NCBI RefSeq assembly: GCF_037176765.1 | Contig: NC_090023.1 | Location: 25,555,366 to 25,619,365, forward strand | Length of the DNA stretch: 64,000 nucleotides | DNA from: Anolis sagrei | Taxonomy: Eukaryota; Chordata; Lepidosauria; Squamata; Anolidae | Direction of reading: 5' to 3' | Part shown: piece after piece, positions 23,316 through 34,258 of the stretch | Layout: every line of letters starts with the position of its first letter | Position numbering within the stretch: the stretch's first letter is position 1 | Notes under the pieces: generated by a model | The model's database searches: none | What the model saw: the letters and a program-made list of their open reading frames with translations, nothing else | Told to the model about the DNA's origin: nothing | Made by a program: the position numbers and the translations under genes

Positions 23316-24188
23316 TCAAGATAGGTGTGCATTGTTATATTCAACTAATCTTATCTCTGTTTCTTTCCTTAATACTGCTAATTTTTTCCTTTCCATCTCA
23401 CTTAGATTCTTAGTTACTACTACTCCTAGGTATTTTATATCTTCTTTTAGAGTTATTTTTATCTCCCTTTGACTTTTGAAATCTTCCTCTTCTTGTTTTG
23501 TATAATTAAATAAAATCATTTCTGATTTTCTCCAATTTATTTTCAGCCCTGTTATTTCTCCAAATTTCTTTATATGTTCTCCTATTGTCTTCATTTTATC
23601 TGTTATGCCTTTTAAAGTCAAAATTGTGTCATCGGCAAACAGACTAATTTTGTCTGTTTCTTGTCCTATCTCTATTAATTTATCATAATTCCTGATTACA
23701 TTTGCTAATATTTCCATTATGGTTGCAAATAGTATTGGTGACATAGGACATCCTTGCCTAGTCCCTCTCGTTACTTTTATTTTATCTGTTATTCCATCAT
23801 TTACTAACACCTGTATATAACTATCTGAATATAGTTGATTCACTAGTCCCATTATTCTGCTTCCCAATCCAAATTTATTCATAATACATTTTAGTGTTGG
23901 CCATTCCATGCAATCAAATGCTTTGAATATGTCTAGCGCTATGATCCCTGCCTTTATCTTTTGATTTTTTATTATCTGAATTTTGTTAATTAGTTTCCTT
24001 ACTAAATTTGACATTTGTCTTCCTTTTATGAAACCACATTGATCCTTATTAATATATTTGTGTATCCAATTATTCATTCTGTTTGCTATAATTGCTGACA
24101 ATATTTTGGCGTCCTGATTAAGTAATGAAATTGGTCTATAAGACCCTGGGTCTGTTTCATCTCTATTAGATTTGGGGATTAATATCAC
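23316..24188 (-). CDS. L1 ORF2 reverse transcriptase fragment
   Basis: 290 open codons covering the fingers and palm of an L1-type reverse transcriptase: SYRPISLLNQDAKIL, GFIKGRQ, ALDIFKAFD, RQGCPMSP, SLFADDTIL and INWRKSE. The catalytic FADD is present. It lies in the inverted part of the L1; the frame is lost on both sides. Confidence 0.85.
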   Translation of the reverse strand: MILIPKSNRDETDPGSYRPISLLNQDAKILSAIIANRMNNWIHKYINKDQCGFIKGRQMSNLVRKLINKIQIIKNQKIKAGIIALDIFKAFDCMEWPTLKCIMNKFGLGSRIMGLVNQLYSDSYIQVLVNDGITDKIKVTRGTRQGCPMSPILFATIMEILANVIRNYDKLIEIGQETDKISLFADDTILTLKGITDKMKTIGEHIKKFGEITGLKINWRKSEMILFNYTKQEEEDFKSQREIKITLKEDIKYLGVVVTKNLSEMERKKLAVLRKETEIRLVEYNNAHLS

Positions 24189-25395
24189 TAGTGCCTGTTT
24201 CCAGGATTCTGGAATTTTTTCTTCATTTAGTATTGCATTGTATAACTCTAGTAGTTTTGGGATTCGTTTTTTCCCAAAAAAAAATTATAATATTCAGGGC
24301 CTAATCCATCCCATCCTGGGGCTTTCCCATTCTTCAGTTTTGATATTACTGTCTCAATTTCGTCTTCTCTTATTGGGGATTCTAATGATTTCCTATCCTC
24401 CTCCCTTAATTTTATATTCCAATTTCCTTCCACATATTCATTTATTTTGTCAGTTGAGTGTTCTCCTGCTTGGTATAGCTCTGAATAGAATTCCTCAAAT
24501 ATTTTTAACTTTTCTTTCATTAATCTACATATCTTTCCTGATTTATCTCTTACCTCATTTATTGTGTTTGCCATTTTCTTTTTCGTACTGACCATGCCAA
24601 CATTCTTGAATTTCTATTGCTATATTCAAAGAATTATCTCCTTAGATATATCAATTTTTTTCTACCTGGTCCATCTCCATTTTCTTTAATTCTTCTTTTT
24701 TGCCCTTAATTCATTGTATATAAATTTGGTTCTTTTTGCTATGTACTGATTTTCCAATTTTTCTATCTCTTTTTCTAAAAATAATTTCCTTTCTTCCTGT
24801 TTCTTTCTTACCTTTGATGCTTCTTTTATTATCAGCCCTCTCATCACTGCTTTCATCGTATCCCATAATAAAGCTCTTGATATCTCTTTATTGTTTAAAT
24901 CCCAAATTTCTTGCCACTGTTTTGCTAATTTATTTACAATTTCCTCCTGTTTCAGAATACTAGGATTAAATCTCCATCTTTTTATCTGATTGTAATCTTG
25001 CTTAATTTTAATTTTTATACTAACTAGAGTGTGATCAGTAATCCTTATGTGTGTATGTATGTTGTGTATGTTTTATGCACTTCTGAAAAATATGTATACC
25101 TTCTCCCATCTCCTTTTAGTAATCTCCAAGCATCTCTCAATCCCCATTTGCCCATAGCCCTACTTAACTTTGTCATATTGTTGCTTTTATCTCTAGCTGT
25201 TGGGTTAGATTTATCTTTTACCGTATCCATTACCATATTCATATAGCCTCCAAAAATTATATATTTTTGTTGCCAGTTCGTTATTTTCTTTAACACTTTC
25301 ACTCGTAGGTGAATTAAATATATCATGGCTCCATTGGGTCCAACTGGACCAATGGTTCAAAAATTGAAAAGGAAAGAGCTTGGGAAAGAGAACCA

Positions 25396-26199
25396 ATGAA
25401 ATTTGAAAATATAATATTAAAAGAACTGGCTAAGGAAGGAAATGAGCATCAAAAAGGGATAACAAGTATTATATACAAAATATTAATAGAGCTTAAAGGG
25501 GAGAGAAAAGGGATACAAACAAGGGAACTATGGGAAGAAGAACTGGGAATAAAAATAGGAGAAAGGAATTGGGAAAAATTATGGAGAGCAAGACACCTCA
25601 AGAATTTATCAATTAGGAGAAAAGAAAACTACTATAAGATGGTATGGAAATGGTACCTGGCCCCGACAAAGATCCATAATATGGATAAAAGTTGTTCAGA
25701 AAAATGTTGGAGGGGTTGCCAAGAAAGGGGTACATATATCCACATGTGGTGGCAATGCAAATATGTACAGAGTTTCTGGGGGAAAGTTATAGTAGAAATA
25801 GAAAGTATTATGAACAAAAAAATTAATATAAATCCAGCGATTATACTGTTATCTATTTACTATACAGATGAATGGAAGGAAAATGAAAAAAATCTGATAA
25901 CAATGTTGTTAACGGCTGCAAGGCTACTAATAGCAAAATATAGGAAAGGAGAGGTGGAAATTAAGATAGAAGAATGGTACAAGGAAATTTGGAAATTAGC
26001 AATAAATGACAAATTAACATGCAATTTAAAAGTTTTAAAAGGCCTAAGGAAGGATAATGATTTTGAAAATATATGGAAAATATTTATTGAAGAAACATTA
26101 AGGAAAGAAGATGGGAACCAACCCCCACCAGAAGAAATGAGGTTCTGGTGGGAGTATAAAGAAAAGAAGAACTCTGGAGATGAGGAGCACAAGGGATAG
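25396..26199 (+). CDS. C-terminal part of L1 ORF2
   Basis: Open frame of 267 codons, the end of L1 ORF2 after the reverse transcriptase. It has W/C-rich text (NMDKSCSEKCWRGC, THMWWQCKYV-like) typical of the cysteine-containing C-terminus. It is a fragment separated by inversion from its reverse transcriptase and not a host gene. Confidence 0.8.
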   Translation: MKFENIILKELAKEGNEHQKGITSIIYKILIELKGERKGIQTRELWEEELGIKIGERNWEKLWRARHLKNLSIRRKENYYKMVWKWYLAPTKIHNMDKSCSEKCWRGCQERGTYIHMWWQCKYVQSFWGKVIVEIESIMNKKININPAIILLSIYYTDEWKENEKNLITMLLTAARLLIAKYRKGEVEIKIEEWYKEIWKLAINDKLTCNLKVLKGLRKDNDFENIWKIFIEETLRKEDGNQPPPEEMRFWWEYKEKKNSGDEEHKG

Positions 26200-26524
26200 C
26201 ACAACTGGGGAAAGGGGGAAAAAGTAATTATATGAATTATAGAGATTGTTTTTGTAATGAAATGAACATAAATGCAATCAAAAATATTAGGTGTTTAGAA
26301 AAAAAGAGGAGAACAAGTTGCATCACTGTAAAGAATCTGGCTTAAAGAAAAGAATGAAGTAGTTTTTGTTAAGATTTATATATCTTTATTTCCTACTTTT
26401 CTTTCACTATATTGTTCCACCTCTTTTTATGTATATAGCATTTCTTTTGTGGTTAATAAAGAAATTAATTAAGAAAAAATCAAACTAGGAATGTTTACAC
26501 CTGGAATCTGGAGTGATTCCTCAG

Positions 26525-26662
26525 GGCCCTTCTACTCAGCCATATAACCCAGAATATCAAGGCAAAAATCCCACAATATCTGCTGTGCACTGGGTTATCT
26601 CAGTCCACACTGCCATATATCCCAGTTCAAAGCGGATTTTACTCAGATGCGGGGAAGGGGCC
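26525..26662. mobile_element. MITE with GGGCCCTTCTAC ends, shared by C and D
   Basis: Contains paired CCATATAACCCAGAAT and CCATATATCCCAGTTCAAAG blocks and ends GGAAGGGGCC, with cctcag on both sides. The copy in D is 45657-45808, B is empty, and a relative is at 61447-61590. Confidence 0.65.
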
Positions 26663-26793
26663 TCAGTTGGTAAGTATTTCCCTGAATTCTGTTCCTCATT
26701 ATTTTTTCCCTGAAGAGACAGCCCAAAGACTTTTGGCTGATGCAACAAATTCACTGACTGACTTTCAGCTGAATTTGCACCTATCTTTTAGAG

Positions 26794-27151
26794 CACGGAT
26801 TCCCAAACTAAGGCCCGAGGGCAAGATATGGCCTTCCAGGTCATTTACCCGGCCCTCAATCAGGGTCAACCTATGTCAGAAATGACTTGGAAGCACACAA
26901 CAACAACAACAACTATCCTTTCTCATCAGCCAAAAGCATGGCCACACTTCCCACTGAAATACTAAGTTTGTATTTGTCAAAATTGTTCTTCATTTTAATT
27001 ATTGTATTGTTTAAAGTGTTTTTTGCACTACAAATAAGATATGTGCAATGTGCATAGGAATTCATTCATTTTTTTCAAATTATAATCCAGCCCTCCAACA
27101 GTTTGAGGGTCTATTACCTGGCCCTTTGTTTAAAAAGTTTGAGGACCCTTG
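26794..27151. mobile_element. Non-autonomous hAT (CCTCAAACTAAGGCC family), shared by C and D
   Basis: Same family as 19339-19685. Flanked by ttttagag / ttttacag. The orthologous copy in D is 47181-47355. The B unit (about 9295) is empty. Confidence 0.8.
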
Positions 27152-27500
27152 TTTTACAGTGTGGGGAGAAAAGTAGTTGAGGCAGCAACAAAGTGGGACA
27201 AACCGCAAAATAGAGTCTTGGTGAGCCTATGCTATCTACATCACATGTAGTCTTGCAAGAGTCCTTCTTTTAAGCAGAACACCTGTCTCCTTGGATTTGA
27301 TGCTGCATGAGCTGAAGTCGACAATATGTGCATTTTATGCTCCCTGGCCTCTAAAAGACGTTGCTAATGACATAAAACCATCACAAGGGAAAATGTAGAT
27401 GTCCCTAATGCTCTTTTAACTGTAGACATTGGGAATTGAGCTATGGATCTTCTTATTTCACCATGATATCTACCAAGAAAGGAGCTGTTATATTACTTAC

Positions 27501-27657
27501 ATTTCCACAGCTGTCTGTGTTCCTATAACTGGACTAAGAGAGAAGCTGAGGGAACAGTGCATGTCAGAGTGGGCAAGGTTATGAAGAAGACCAGGAGATC
27601 AAATGTGGGAGTCAACACGTCAGCACCTCCTATGCTCTGTTGCTTGATTATTTAAAA
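27501..27657 (-). promoter_or_regulatory. Candidate promoter and non-coding 5' exon of gene C
   Basis: Same layout as in B. The TATA-like box is TTTTAAATAAT (about 27648-27657), stronger than in B, and the exon end is GGAAAT|gtaagt at 27500. The predicted 5' intron down to 22215 is 5.3 kb, mostly because of the L1 inserted in it. Confidence 0.5.
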
Positions 27658-28511
27658 GAACAGACTTAAGGCTATGATCCACCCTTTATTATTTTCTAGC
27701 TACAACTCAATATGGATCTATACTGTTGAGTTAATGCAGCTTGACAACACATTAACTGTCATGGCTACAAACTATGGAATTAGGGGAGTCATAGTCTAAT
27801 GAGGACATTAGCTTTCTATACAATAACTGCAGGTGCCACATCAAACTACAAACCCCAGAATCCCATAGTATTAAGCCATGATAAGTACAATTGTGTCTGA
27901 TTGCATTAATTCGACAGGCTTTCTAAGATATATAAAGGCATTTCTAGTAAATATTGGAAATATCAGAAAAATGTCTGGACAGGTATGGTATGTGGTGCTC
28001 TCACAAAAGGGCCCTGCAATATTCAACCCAAATGCATATGATGTTTAAAAAAATGTAAATGTTGAAATCATGATGAAACTAATGGTTTATTTGGAATCAA
28101 CAAGAGAGGAAACATGGAAGATTATGACTATAAATGATTACTATGCCCAGAGATGGAAAGAACTAGCTATCCCAACATAAGATGAATTGCTTACGAGGAT
28201 GTGTAAATCAGCTGAGGTGGATAAACTGACAACATTGATCAAGGAGAAATTCTTGACAATTTTTTTTAAAACACTGGGACATTTTTATTACTTTCCTACA
28301 GAAAAGATGGGGACAAACTTAAACTGGTTTCTAATTTAGAAGAGTGTTATTAAAAGTAACATTTTTGGTGGAAATTTAGTGATTTTTAAGGGAGTAGAAA
28401 AGAAGTAAAAATCAATAGGTATTAAGTGGGAAGCTTATAGATTTGTTCTTGCTACATGTTTAGTACATGTTTAGGTTTGAATTGGTCAGAACGATCATTT
28501 TAGATATAACT

Positions 28512-29237
28512 AGATATGTTTGTACCTTGTGGGTTGTGTTATGGACATGGGAATTTTGGTTAAGTTTCGTTGGGGGGGGTTGAGTTTTGTTGTTTTGCCG
28601 TTTTGTGAGTGTGTTGTTGTGTTGTTTTTCATTTTGAGTAGATATGTTTGTACCTTGTGGGTTGTGTTATGGGCATGGGAATTTTGGTTAAGTTTCGTTG
28701 GGTTTTTTTGAGTTTTGTTGTTTTGCCATTTTGTGAGTGTGTTGTTGTGTTGTTTTTCATTTTGAGTAGATATGTTTGTACCTTGTGGGTTGTGTTATGG
28801 GCATGGGAATTTTGGTTAAGTTTTGTTGAGTTTTTTTTAGTTTTGTTGTTTTGCCATTTTGTGAGTGTGTTGTTGTGTTGTTTTTCATTTTGAGTAGATA
28901 TGTTTGTACCTTGTGGGTTGTGTTATGGGCATGGGAATTTTGGTTAAGTTTCGTTGGGTTTTTTTGAGTTTTGTTGTTTTGCCATTTTGTGAGTGTGTTG
29001 TTGTGTTGTTTTTCATTTTGAGTAGATATGTTTGTACCTTGTGGGTTGTGTTATGGGCATGGGAATTTTGGTTAAGTTTTGTTGAGTTTTTTTAGTTTTG
29101 TTGTTTTGCCATTTTGTGAGTGTGTTGTTGTGTTGTTTTTCATTTTGAGTAGATATATTTGTACCTTGTGGGTTGTGTTATGGGTATGGGAATTTTGGTG
29201 CAGTTTCGTTGGGTTTTTTTAGAGTTTTGCTGTCCTG
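28512..29237. repeat. 128-bp minisatellite, about 5.6 units, private to unit C
   Basis: Units begin with AGATATGTTTGTACC at 28512, 28640, 28768, 28896, 29024 and 29151, so the period is 128 (last step 127). Units differ at few positions, mainly T-run lengths. B (about 10645) and D (about 48825) lack the array. The array gives long open frames that are repeat artefacts. Confidence 0.95.
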
Positions 29238-29906
29238 TTGAACCAACCTAACAGATTTATATATATAGATTGTGTTATTTGTTGTAGTCTAGTTTTATAT
29301 ATCAATCCTTTTTGTCTTTATGGAATGTGTTTTTTTGTTTTCTGTACCACTTTTTTCTATCTCTGTTTTGTATGTTTCTATTTTTATATTGCTGTATATC
29401 TGAATAAAAATCAGTGTTAAAAATTCTAAACTGTAGATATACCTTTTTCATATCTTGAATAGATGCTTGGAATCAAGTGTTGAATCACAAACCAACGTGT
29501 AAGAAAATCCAATGGACTCTAATCTAGTTGAAAATAAGTACAAAGTAGCCCCAATGGAATGATCTCGTGTGTCATGAAATTAAATATTCTGGAACCTTGC
29601 CTCCATCTGCAGAAATTGGATTTTCCCCTAAGTGAGGGGATGTCCAGACAAGCCAGTCCCAAATAGAAAAAGTCACAGCTGTCTCAGCAGCCTTCCTGTG
29701 CTCCTTGGGCTAAGGCCGCCTTGGGACAAAGGATGGCTGTCTCTTCCCAACTCTTCTGAAGTCAAATTTAGACTATGGAATATGGTTAAGAAGCATTCTG
29801 CCTGGTGAGCATTTAAGTCAAAGTTACAGATTAATGAACACACACTCACGAGAGATGAAGAAAGGCAACAGAGGCTTTAATTACTATCTGCAGGATATTA
29901 ATAACA

Positions 29907-30740
29907 AGAATAATAATTTTATTTCTTACCCACCTCTCTTCATAGCTCAAAGCGGGTTACAACATTTTACTGTACATACTGTCTGGGTAAGCCTGCTGGA
30001 AGAGATGGCTGTTTCTCTGGGTGGTGGTTGCCAGTCAGGTTCTGCAAGGCTGGAGCAGATGCCCCCCAGAGGACCTCAGTGCTCGGGTGGATTGTATGGG
30101 AGAAGGCAATCCTGTAGGCAACCTGGACACAAACCATGTAGGGCTTTAAATATCAATACCAACACCTTATACTTTGCTTGGTAACTAATTGGCAGCCAGT
30201 GGAGTGACTTTAGGATAGTGGTGATATGCTCAATCCTGGTTGCTCCTATAAACAATCTGACTGCTGTATTTTGAACCAAGTGGAGTTTCTGAACTTGGAA
30301 CAAAGGTAGCCCAATGTAAAACACATTGCAGAAGTCCAACTTTGAGATTACCAGCTCATGCACTATCATTTTAAAGTCTTCCAAATCTTGGAAGGGGCAC
30401 AGGTGGCACATCAATCGAAGCAGAAACTACACACTCCTGACTGTCGCATCTACCTGGGCTGACATTTGGAGAGAGGAAACTAGGATCCAAGCTGCGAACA
30501 CAGTCTTTTGGGGGGAGTGTAACCCCATCCAGAACTGGTTGACACACCTTCATCCCCAGATTAGGAGCCTTGATGGCAAGCAAGTCTGTTTTTTCTGGCT
30601 TCAGTTTCAATTTGTTTTTCCTCATCCAGCGCTTTACCTCTTCCAGGCATTCATTTGGAGCAGGCATGCTATCCTTAGCTGAAGCTGTTTTTGAAGGTTT
30701 TTGTAGAAAGGATGCATGGACAGTTAATGCCAAAAAACAC
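29907..30740 (-). mobile_element. L2/CR1-type LINE, 3' part, unit C
   Basis: Orthologue of the copies in B and D. The minus strand encodes RWMRKNKLKLKPEKTDLLAI, then LVISKLDFCNVFYIGLPL, QNTAVRLFIGA and LHWLPISYQAKYKVLVLIFK, in broken frames. Confidence 0.75.
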
Positions 30741-31300
30741 AAGCATAACTATACATTGTCCAAACAAGAGTTTTTCTACATTTGACAACTATTCAAGTTT
30801 TTCTCTCTGCCTGCTCCGATTTCTGATTGTACAGCAGAGGTGCTGGCCTGAAACAGTGTCTTCATTTATTGGTGCTTCAATGACATCGCTACCTTCAGAC
30901 AGGGAGTCCTTGGCAAGGGGGAGGAGACAGAGGAGGACTGGTCCCGATATATGATAGTTGTTACTAGCTTGATCTCCTATAATCAAGTTTTGGATGTCAA
31001 ATAGGGGCACATAAACTTTCTGCTGAGCTGTGCCCACACCCACAATGAGTCCTTGATGATTGTCTTTGTTTAAGTATTAACTCAGCCCTAAGAGTCCAGG
31101 AAATTCCTCTGTATTCTCTAGTTGGAAATCCTGCTGTGGCCCCTTTCAATGATATGACTCTATGATTACTTCTGATTTAAAAACAGTATACAACTCAAGA
31201 AGAAATTTTAATTCCACTAAGTAATAGAAAAGAAACCACTTTTGGTTTCATGAAAATGAGTTCATGGAAGGATCATTTCTAAATATCCTTGCTGCGACTA

Positions 31301-32075
31301 TTCATTCGTTGAGTCACTTCCAACTCTGCACGACCTCATGGACCATCCCACACCAGAGCTCCCTGTCATCCGTCACCTCCCCCAGCTCCTTCAGGGTCAA
31401 GCCAGTCAGTTCAAGGATACCATCCATCCATCTTGCCCTTGGTTGGCACCTCTTCCTTTTTTCCTTCCATTTTCCCCAGCATAATTGTTTTCTCTAAGCT
31501 TTCGTTTCTTCTCATGATGTGGCCAAAATACTTCAGCTTTGCCTCTACTATCCTTCCCTCCAATGAACAGTCGGGCTTAATTTCCTGAAGTATGGACTGG
31601 TTGGACCGTCTTGCAGTCCAAGGCACTCTCAGAACTTTCCTCCAGCAGCACAGTTCAAAAGCGTCTATCTTCCTTTGCTCAGCCTTCCCTAAGGTCCAGC
31701 TCTCACATCCGTAGGTTACTACGGGGAATACCATTACTTTGACTATGCAGATCTTTGTTGCCAGTGTGATGTCTCTACTCATCACTATTTTCTCCCTCTA
31801 TTTGCAAGTTATCAATCAGTCCAGTTACCATAATCTTGGGGGGGGGGGGTTATGTTTTACTGCGACCCAGCTTTTGCACTTTCTTCTTTCACCTTGATTA
31901 GAAGGCTCCTCAGCTCCTCCTCGCTTTTGGACATCAAAGTGATATCATCTGCTTATCTAAGGTTGTTAATGTTTCTTCCAGCAATTTTAACTTCAGTCTT
32001 GCATTCATCAAGCCCCGCACATCGCATGATGTGTTCTGCATACAAGTTGAATAGGTTGGGTGAGACTATACTTCA
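31301..32075 (-). mobile_element. RTE-BovB LINE fragment (3' end)
   Basis: Minus-strand reading gives VVTYGCESWTLGKAEQRK, RVPWTARRSNQSILQEIK and FGHIMRR, matching the BovB at 34259-37482. It is 5' truncated, has frame breaks and a G run at 31839-31848, and ends near unit C's right border. Confidence 0.85.
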
Positions 32076-32099
32076 TCAAAGGGCATATTCTCTTTTTTG

Positions 32100-32345
32100 A
32101 CATCACAGCCTGAAATCTCAGATTGATTCTTCATTGATTATATGCACCTTTTACATGGAGTGTTATATAGATGAAGTATAAATCCCAGCAACTACAACTC
32201 CCAAATGACAAAATCAATCCCCACCCCAACCCCACCAATATTCAAATTTGGGCATATTGGATATTTGTACCAAATTTGGTCTGGTGAATGAAAATACTTC
32301 TGCATATCAGATATTTACATTATGATTCATAACAGTAACAAAATT
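32100..32345. repeat. Fold-back junction between units C and D
   Basis: 32108-32170 is the inverse of a unit-start segment (compare 13990-14060). It is followed by a SPIN-like fragment (32172-32340), then the same unit-start segment in direct orientation from 32345. The arrangement marks a rearranged duplication border. Confidence 0.6.
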
Positions 32346-32925
32346 AAACAATTAAGAATCAATCTCAGATGTCACTCTGTAATGTCAAAAAAGAGAATAT
32401 GTTCTCCGTGTTGCTGACAAAGGGCCTCCTTACAAAATAAACATGGCTAGAATTAAGAATGGACTTATGTCTTCATAAGTGGATTTACTTGTGCAGTAGT
32501 TTTATAACATCCATATTCACCTAGGAGCTCTCATTCAATTGCAGCATATGCTATATGTTGTGAAATGGCAACCAGTAGAATGGTGATGCGCCATGACCCC
32601 ATTGTCCAATTGATACCAATATGTATCAGGCAAATATTGATAATATTTGATAAGACATGAAGATTTGCTATTTGCAAATTCTATATTGAAATGGCTAGGA
32701 AATAAAATAGTACAACAAGAGTGATGAAAGTGGATCTGAAGTGCCCAATATGCATTTGAATTAATTGATGCTTATTAGCTGTTCCTAAGCACTTTGGATT
32801 TATTCAGTGTGCATTGGAACAATCTTGCTGATGCCCATCACAGTTTTTTAAGAATTTTATTGCATTTCTACAACATGGCTCCTGGTTTGGAAAGTTATAA
32901 AGTGTTGACCGTTATGTGGAATCTG

Positions 32926-33290
32926 TTGAGAATCAGCCTGTGTTTGTGTTCCAGGATCATGAGGCTTCTGATGTGGGAAATGATGAGGGAAATGATGAGG
33001 CTGAGGTGCAAGATGGAGATGGTTTGGTCAATGATTTTCAGACAGACAATGACAGAGAGGCTCCAGTGCAAAGGGCAGTTTCTCATGAGTATATTCCTGC
33101 TGGGCCTAGGGATGATGGTCTACTCCCTCTTTCTGTGAGTTTTCAAGATTTGGGTTTGGAAAACAATCTGACACCTAGATAAAGAGCAAGTGTGGGGGAA
33201 AGCGAAACCAGTTTCTGGTTTTTGGGATATAAGGTTTGTTACAAGGAAAAACCTGTTAGATCAGGCATCGTTTGGAAATCAAGTTCATGT
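32926..33290 (+). mobile_element. LTR fragment with duplicated flanks
   Basis: Starts TGTTGAGAATCAGCC and resembles in layout the solo LTR at 16499-17210 (acidic open stretch, then a TTAGATCAGGCATCGTTT-like block). It is a partial fossil LTR. The flanks at 32790-32925 and 33300-33460 are two copies of the same unit sequence (C: 14450-14620). Confidence 0.55.
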
Positions 33291-33657
33291 GCCATGGATT
33301 CCCAAGCACTTTAGAAGTATTCAGTGTGCATTGGAACACTTTTGCTGATGCCCAATGTTCATCATTGCAATTTTCTAACAATTTCATTGCATTTTTACAA
33401 CATGGCCCCTGGTTTGGAAAGTTATAAAGTGTTGACCATTATGTGGAATCCTGGTTAGTGTTTTATTTCCTTTGCCATCGCCCACTGGTGTTATTGCCAA
33501 TATCATTTGTTGATTTAACTGTACAAATGATTCATTTTTGAGATTATAATTGTATTTTCTGTTTTATCTTGTATGCCATCTTGAGATGCTTTGGTCCCTA
33601 AAAGATGATTTAAATGTTTTAATCAAAATGTAATTAAATACCCAACAGCATGTAGGT

Positions 33658-34087
33658 CAACCTTTCTCAACCTAGGGGTTGGGACCCCCGGGGGGAGGGG
33701 GTCATGAGGGGGTGTCAAAGGGGGCACCAAAGACCATCAGAAAACACAGTATTTTCTGTTGGTCATGGGGGTAATGTGTGGGAAGTTTGGCCCAATTCTA
33801 TGCCCTTTGATGAACTATAAATCCCAGCAACTACAACTCCCAAATGACAAAATCAATCCCCACCCCAACCCCACCAATATTCAAATTTGGGCGTATTGGA
33901 TATTTGTGCCAAATTTGGTCTGGTGAATGAAAATACTTCTGCATATCAGATATTTACATTATGATTCATAACAGTAGCAAAATTACAGTTATGAAGTAGC
34001 AACGAAAATAATGTTATGGTTGGGGGTCACCACCACATGAAGAACAGTATTAAGGAGTTGTGGCATTAGGAAGGTTGGGAACCACTG
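33658..34087 (+). mobile_element. SPIN-like non-autonomous hAT element, unit D
   Basis: Orthologue of 14778-15199, with better preserved ends (CAACCTTTCTCAACCTAGGG, GGTTGGGAACCACTG). Flanked by atgtaggt / atttaggt. Confidence 0.75.
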
Positions 34088-34258
34088 ATTTAGGTTGTAC
34101 ACAGCACCATGCAAATGTATACTACTGCTGATATTTTAAAACCAATCACTTAGAACCATAAAAGAGACCACAAGCACTATCCTGTTCAACCCTCTTCTAT
34201 GCAGGAACATACAATCATAAGTCTTTTGGCACCTAATTAAGGCTCAGTAAGCCAAATG

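Larger units (their letters stand above)
22523..26477. mobile_element. L1 LINE, 5'-inverted insertion private to unit C
   Basis: Flanked by an 18-bp direct repeat, aatcaaactaggaatgtt (22505-22522, 26478-26495). The left part (about 22523-25327) is inverted and encodes on the minus strand the end of the endonuclease, then the reverse transcriptase (PGSYRPISLLNQD, RQGCPMSPILF, FADD). The right part (about 25328-26477) is in plus orientation and holds an open 267-codon end of ORF2 (25396-26199), a short 3' UTR and an A-rich end. The reverse transcriptase frame is open for 290 codons (23316-24188) but frames shift between pieces. A microsatellite-rich repeat tail (22690-22950) is inserted. B and D have the empty site. 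Confidence 0.9.
13850..31260. repeat. Duplicated unit carrying gene C
   Basis: Same order of sequence blocks as the B unit, enlarged by private insertions: solo LTR, hAT in R4, L1 and the 128-bp minisatellite. It also has insertions shared only with D. Borders are approximate. Confidence 0.7.

Noticed and set aside
28520-29095. Repeated open frames MYLVGCVMGMGILVKFRWV
   Set aside because: They are translations of the 128-bp minisatellite. The period is not a multiple of three and there is no family similarity.
28512-29237. Regular array considered as CRISPR-like
   Set aside because: The repeats are contiguous without unique spacers, and the DNA is vertebrate.
30789-31043. Minus-strand frame near the end of unit C
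   Set aside because: It is part of the unidentified B/D block; the frame differs between copies and shows no domain.
32916-33182. 88-codon acidic frame
   Set aside because: It lies in the LTR fragment and the adjoining duplicated flank.
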